Assembly (NCBI GenBank): GCA_003224075.1
Contig: QHYF01000089.1
Coordinates: 1 to 16,578 of the forward strand
Reading direction: 5' to 3'
DNA length: 16,578 bases
From: Acidobacteriota bacterium
GTDB lineage: Bacteria; Acidobacteriota; Terriglobia; Acidiferrales; UBA7541
Both the position numbers and the translations under genes were made by a program. How positions within the stretch are numbered: the first letter of the stretch is position 1; every line of letters begins with the position of its first letter. Shown in pieces: positions 13,612-16,578 of the stretch. Under the pieces are notes generated by a model. That model had not been told where the DNA came from and ran no database searches. It worked only from the letters and a program-made list of their open reading frames with translations.

Positions 13612-14324
13612 CAAAACTCCTGGAGCCACTCGCGCCGGGGCAGCGGGAAAAGCGTATCCAGCATCAGCCAGCAGAGATCGTGAAAAGGGCGCGTGAGACC
13701 GAGCCGAATGAAATGATGCGGACAAGACATGATCTTGTAGTGGAAAAACGAATTCAAGAAGCGTTCGAGGCGGTTCACGCGATTCGCGCCACGACTGGAA
13801 GCGAGAGAGGCGTCGATAAAATCACGCCACTCGCGGTCGACGACAGGAAGATCGCGCAGAACTTCGCCCGATGGAAGCACGAGGGTGGCACGAAGCTCAT
13901 TGGCGCAGAGTTCGAGACGAAGATTTTGCGTTTCGCAGCCACAAATAGAACGCTGTGCCTCGCCTGGGATGGCGTAGAGGCCGCTGCCATTTTTATTTTC
14001 TTGGACGGCGCAACCAAAAAGCTCAGGCAAGGAACGGGATAGTTCAGCTCTGCGCAGATAGGTAACGATCTCCGCTTCAGGAATCGCGGAGGATTTCCGG
14101 AAGCCGCGCGTGGATACGCGGTCTTCGACGTGGGGCCGGGCCCCGGGAAATGGCGCGAGGTCACATTCCAGGATGTCGCCGCGGTGATGGGGAAAATGGG
14201 GCCAGCCATTCGCGGACGACGGCACCGGGCGAATCGAGTGAATCTGTTCCTTCTCGCGCTGGAGCCCGATGACGCAAAAGGCCGGGCCCATGCGGGTGAT
14301 TTCCGTGATGAGCAGCTTGGTCAT
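13611..14324 (-). CDS. Dual-OB-like domain protein (DUF488-associated)
   Basis: The product has 237 residues. The opening LLITEITRMGPAFCVIGL followed by SIRPVP...GWPHFP is the pattern of the dual-OB proteins that sit next to DUF488 genes. The central part is beta-rich, the last 70 residues mostly helical and aromatic (FHYKIMSCPHHFIRLGLTRP). OB folds usually bind nucleic acid or oligonucleotides, so a nucleic-acid-sensing or modifying role is inferred. ATG overlaps the upstream DUF488 stop by 4 bases (ATGA), and its own stop overlaps the KASIII start by 1. Recognition is from memory of the family pattern. Confidence 0.75.
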   Translation of the reverse strand: MTKLLITEITRMGPAFCVIGLQREKEQIHSIRPVPSSANGWPHFPHHRGDILECDLAPFPGARPHVEDRVSTRGFRKSSAIPEAEIVTYLRRAELSRSLPELFGCAVQENKNGSGLYAIPGEAQRSICGCETQNLRLELCANELRATLVLPSGEVLRDLPVVDREWRDFIDASLASSRGANRVNRLERFLNSFFHYKIMSCPHHFIRLGLTRPFHDLCWLMLDTLFPLPRREWLQEF

Positions 14325-14830
14325 GACGCGGCGGCGATTTTTTTGCGCCGAGACTTCGCGGATTTTGGCTGGACCGAGATGAGATGGCGGATTTCGGCTT
14401 CGTCACCCTGGTCGCACCAGTGGCGCGCGAGAAGCTCGGCGACGAGACGGCGGTGGCACTTTTCGGGGCCAGGTTCGGAGCACAGAAGCGCGACTTTCGC
14501 CGGCCAGGAAGACGTGTTCAAGCTCGCGGGAACACCGCGTTCCTTCATGATGGCGAGAAAACTTGCTTCATACGCGGGCCAATCTTTGGTACTGCGATAA
14601 CTCTTGAGGAGTTCCGGCGGCGGTGCGAGCTGCAGTTCGTGGGCATAGGCAATCTTGCCGATTTCTTGGAGGAAGAAAGAGAGATCGGGATGCTTGGCAA
14701 AGCCGGAAAGCTGACCGAGGCGGTTTTGCCGGATGTCGATGACTTGCCCGACGCCGGCTTGCAGCAATAGGTTGAAAAACTCCTCCGCTGTTTTTCCGGT
14801 GAAGCCGATGGTGCAGAGAAGGCGTTGCAT
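14321..14830 (-). CDS. DUF488 family protein (copy 1)
   Basis: The product has 169 residues. Conserved DUF488 marks are TIGFTGKTAEEF near the N-terminus, VIDIRQNRLG (residues 30-39), YAHELQLAPPPELL, and ALLCSEPGPEKCHRRLVAE with Cys117 and the Cys-His-Arg at 125-127. The C-terminus is a basic Lys/Arg tail (KSAKSRRKK) that could touch nucleic acid. It starts 5 bases after the second DUF488 gene and overlaps the dual-OB gene by 4 bases. The biochemical function of the family is not established; conserved Cys and Arg suggest an enzyme or ligand-binding site. Confidence 0.9.
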   Translation of the reverse strand: MQRLLCTIGFTGKTAEEFFNLLLQAGVGQVIDIRQNRLGQLSGFAKHPDLSFFLQEIGKIAYAHELQLAPPPELLKSYRSTKDWPAYEASFLAIMKERGVPASLNTSSWPAKVALLCSEPGPEKCHRRLVAELLARHWCDQGDEAEIRHLISVQPKSAKSRRKKIAAAS

Positions 14831-14835
14831 GACAA

Positions 14836-15471
14836 TTAGAAATATTCGATCGCTTCGGAAGAGCCGCGGTAGGCATATTCCTCGGACTGGCGAACGAGGG
14901 CATCCTGGAGCGCGGCGTCGCGGCCGGAAACAAAAAGCGAAGTGCTGGTGACGTCTTCAAAACCGTGCAGCACGAGGAGACGATCCTCGGCGTCACACTG
15001 CGATTCGATACTGCCGCCGCGGCGGATGTGCAGGGGTGTGATTCCGCGGTCCATGAGCGCAGGACCGATCATCAGAAAGCGATGGCATTGCAATGGATCT
15101 TCTTCGGCACACATCAGGGCGACGATTTGATTACGGGACAAAGCGATGGCACGGTCGAGACCCGCGGAAAAATCCAGCGCACGACGCCGCGCGGCGTAGT
15201 CTACGCGGCCATCTTCATGATACACGCGCGGATCCGAAGGTCTGCCGCCCAAGGTATCGCCAAGGAACTCGTATCGAATGCTGACCGAAGCGAGGCCGGC
15301 CTCGAGAGGCTCGCGATTGAACTGCGGAAAGCGGAAACTGCCAGGGCGGCTGCGGACGTCACAAAGCGCTTTGACAGCGTGCTGGACGAGGACGGCAAGA
15401 AAATCGGCCAGCTCGAGATTGGAATGACCAATGGTGAAGATGGAAGCAGAGATGGTCGGAGACTGAGTCAT
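14836..15471 (-). CDS. DUF488 family protein (copy 2, longer)
   Basis: The product has 211 residues. The same family marks are present: FTIGHSNLELADFL (His16), ALCDVRSRPGS (37-45), FLGDTLGGRPSDP, and ALMCAEEDPLQCHRFLM with Cys121 and Cys129-His130-Arg131. It differs from the adjacent copy by a second central segment and a C-terminal extension of about 55 residues, so the two are diverged paralogues and probably not a recent duplication. First gene of the coupled DUF488-DUF488-DuOB-KASIII run. ATG 15471 follows GAGAG at 7 bases. The 75-base gap to the PH-domain gene contains a short TTGCC/GGCAA pairing and no clear promoter. Confidence 0.9.
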   Translation of the reverse strand: MTQSPTISASIFTIGHSNLELADFLAVLVQHAVKALCDVRSRPGSFRFPQFNREPLEAGLASVSIRYEFLGDTLGGRPSDPRVYHEDGRVDYAARRRALDFSAGLDRAIALSRNQIVALMCAEEDPLQCHRFLMIGPALMDRGITPLHIRRGGSIESQCDAEDRLLVLHGFEDVTSTSLFVSGRDAALQDALVRQSEEYAYRGSSEAIEYF

Positions 15472-15546
15472 GGCGTGCTCTCGGAGGGCAAGGAGCTATT
15501 TTGCCGAAAGGCAGCGGGGGCGGCAAGCAGCGACCAGCGGAATGGG

Positions 15547-16050
15547 TCATCGGGACTTTGATTCACCAGCGATCTGCTGCTGGACTTGTTCCCTGAGTTC
15601 CAGGGGACGGTAGATTTTTTCGAACATTTCAGGGGTCCCTCCCGTGCCGCGCACGATCACTGTCCCGTATCCCAGCAACCTTCCGAAAGCCGGCTCTTCG
15701 ACTGCGACGCTTTCGATTCTCGACAAAAGGATTTCAATCGTCCGGCGGTCCACCAGGCCCCTCTTTGCGATGACCCGCTTGTTGGTGACGGCCATTTCCG
15801 TGGCGTTGCGCTGGAGGAGACCGACGCAAAAAATCACGGCTCCAAGCATTAAACAGAAAAGAGCGACCAAATACATGACGTTGGAGGGAGGCGGAGCCTT
15901 GGCCGCCGTCAACCGCGCAATGAGAAATGCCATTCCAAGGAGCCCGAGGAACGCGGCAATCGCAATATGCCCCAGCATTACGATCCAGTGCAGCTTGGTC
16001 TGGTACTGCACCGATTCGCCGGGGATGAGATGCTTTTCGACGTAGCTCAA
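15547..16050 (-). CDS. Bacterial PH-domain membrane protein (YdbS/bPH_2-like)
   Basis: The product has 167 residues with a start codon TTG at 16050, supported by GAGGAG 5 bases upstream and by the N-terminus YVEKHLIPGESVQYQTKLHW, typical of the family. Two membrane helices (about 22-47 and 58-80) precede a bacterial PH domain (about 83-160: AVTNKRVIAKRGLVDRRTIEILLSRIESV, GYGTVIVRGTGGTPEMFEKI). It is a membrane protein with the domain on one side; the role of the family is unclear, perhaps membrane-stress or lipid-related. Same strand as the DUF488 operon, 75 bases ahead, so it may be co-transcribed. Confidence 0.88.
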   Translation of the reverse strand: MSYVEKHLIPGESVQYQTKLHWIVMLGHIAIAAFLGLLGMAFLIARLTAAKAPPPSNVMYLVALFCLMLGAVIFCVGLLQRNATEMAVTNKRVIAKRGLVDRRTIEILLSRIESVAVEEPAFGRLLGYGTVIVRGTGGTPEMFEKIYRPLELREQVQQQIAGESKSR

Positions 16051-16103
16051 AGCCGCTCCTCGCGAGTGCGAGATTATACTCGCATCCGGAAATGCTGCGG
16101 AGG

Positions 16104-16131
16104 ATTATACCCGGAGGCGTTTGCCGCTCAA
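16104..16131 (-). promoter_or_regulatory. Likely sigma-70-type promoter of the PH-domain gene
   Basis: On minus, TTGAGC (16131-16126), a 16-base spacer and TATAAT (16109-16104) make a good promoter about 55 bases before the TTG start. A second TATAAT sits at 16078-16073 in the loop of a perfect hairpin (TGCGAG/CTCGCA, 16067-16084), but lacks a -35. Confidence 0.5.
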
Positions 16132-16169
16132 ACGCAAGAGTGAATCAAGAAAGGAGGCTGGAAGCAAAT

Positions 16170-16244
16170 TGGTAGCGCTAACGGGAATCGAACCCGTATT
16201 TCGGCCTTGAAAGGGCCGCGTGCTAACCGTTGCACCATAGCGCC
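16170..16244 (-). tRNA. tRNA-Glu (anticodon UUC)
   Basis: The minus-strand sequence folds as a standard cloverleaf: acceptor GGCGCTA/TAGCGCT (first pair G-T), D stem GTGC/GCAC, anticodon stem CGGCC/GGCCG with loop CTTTCAA (anticodon TTC), T stem ACGGG/CCCGT with loop TTCGATT, discriminator A, and encoded CCA. Length 75 bases with CCA. Confidence 0.97.
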
Positions 16245-16271
16245 ACAAGTTTTGAAGTGCGGAACTTTACT

Positions 16272-16300
16272 AGAATAAGAAAAATCAGAAGAATGCACAA
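16272..16300 (-). promoter_or_regulatory. Likely promoter of tRNA-Glu
   Basis: On minus, TTGTGC (16300-16295) and TATTCT (16277-16272) are 17 bases apart. Transcription would start near 16265, about 20 bases before the mature tRNA. The sequence between holds no other signal seen. Confidence 0.45.
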
Positions 16301-16337
16301 GTGATTGCGGGCCACGGTAGTGTCTCAGTTTGGAGAA

Positions 16338-16578
16338 TCACTTGTCGGTAAGCTGGCCCTTTAAAAGTTCTTCCAGATATTTTGCCAATTGGGAAACGTC
16401 GAGTTTGCCTTCATCCCAAGCTTGATCGGCGCTGCGCAGTGCAGCATAGTAAGGCGCTCGATCCTCGCGAATGCGTTCGGGGACTATTTTCTTTCCCGGA
16501 AGCAATTTGCCATGTTTCATGCAGATCAAGTAGTAGGAGGCTGCCCTGGCTGTTCTTCCGTTGCCTTCAACGAATGGA
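16338..16578 (-). CDS. Fic-family protein, 3' part (cut by window edge)
   Basis: The frame is open from the window edge to TGA at 16338, about 80 residues. The first visible residues PFVEGNGRTARAASYYL match the Fic active-site motif HxFx(D/E)GNGRxxR; the last base of the expected His codon is at the edge and fits CAT. Glu in the fourth position replaces the commoner Asp, as is normal. Fic enzymes transfer AMP or other nucleotide parts to proteins, often as toxins or regulators. The C-terminal tail (LPGKKIVPERI ... EELLKGQLTDK) is helical, without a visible inhibitory motif (S/T-x3-E-G/N) in the part seen. An ATG at 16529 inside the motif region is not the start. A short protein partner is not visible. 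Confidence 0.8.
   Translation of the reverse strand, partial: PFVEGNGRTARAASYYLICMKHGKLLPGKKIVPERIREDRAPYYAALRSADQAWDEGKLDVSQLAKYLEELLKGQLTDK

Noticed and set aside
13612..13725. Upstream extension of the ACP-KASIII gene
   Set aside because: It would lie inside the dual-OB gene; ATG 13611 has AGGAG and a TGATG stop-start overlap.
1..16578. CRISPR array
   Set aside because: No regularly spaced repeats of suitable length were seen on either strand.

Overview
The window most likely comes from an Acidobacteriota chromosome. The main evidence is a secreted VWFA-related protein of the type common in that phylum (4310-5386). Interspersed repeats of the CGCTGCGCTCGGGATGACA and CCTGAGCGCAACCGAAGGG kinds, and GC-rich codon use in the core genes, fit the same assignment. 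No rRNA, CRISPR array, transposase or integrase was found. Most genes lie on the minus strand; the TIGR01777-type oxidoreductase and the secreted protease lie on plus.

Left end (1-2663, minus): two adjacent genes, visibly less GC-rich than the core. The first to be transcribed encodes an N-terminal TIR-like domain, a long TPR superhelix and a C-terminal beta-rich domain. Twenty bases further on is a gene with a winged-helix-like N-terminus whose last visible residues match the start of a PF10137-type (CAP12/Pycsar effector) TIR domain; the window edge cuts it. The pair looks like an uncharacterised NAD-depleting defence module. Next come an intergenic stretch with a shared repeat and a doubtful small ORF, then a protein with weak resemblance to GH75 chitosanases (2997-4010).

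Core region (4310-9859): a moaD-moaE-VWA tail-to-head cluster (molybdopterin synthase plus a secreted VWA protein), a TIGR01777-family epimerase-like oxidoreductase on plus, and a minus-strand ECF sigma / zinc-binding membrane anti-sigma / secreted protein cluster. A hypothetical gene follows. At 9969-11996 a small hypothetical gene and a secreted trypsin-like protease diverge with only 3 bases between their start codons. Codon use there is again less GC-rich.

Right part (12000-16578): a convergent intergenic region holds two nested inverted repeats built from four copies of one short motif. Then, transcribed leftward, comes a tightly coupled four-gene operon: DUF488, DUF488, a dual-OB-like protein, and an unusual ACP-KASIII fusion with a complete Cys-His-Asn triad. 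Upstream of it are a bacterial PH-domain membrane protein with a TTG start, tRNA-Glu(UUC) with encoded CCA, and the 3' end of a Fic-family gene cut by the right edge. The two most unusual units are the TIR-TPR/TIR pair and the DUF488-DuOB-ACP/KASIII operon.
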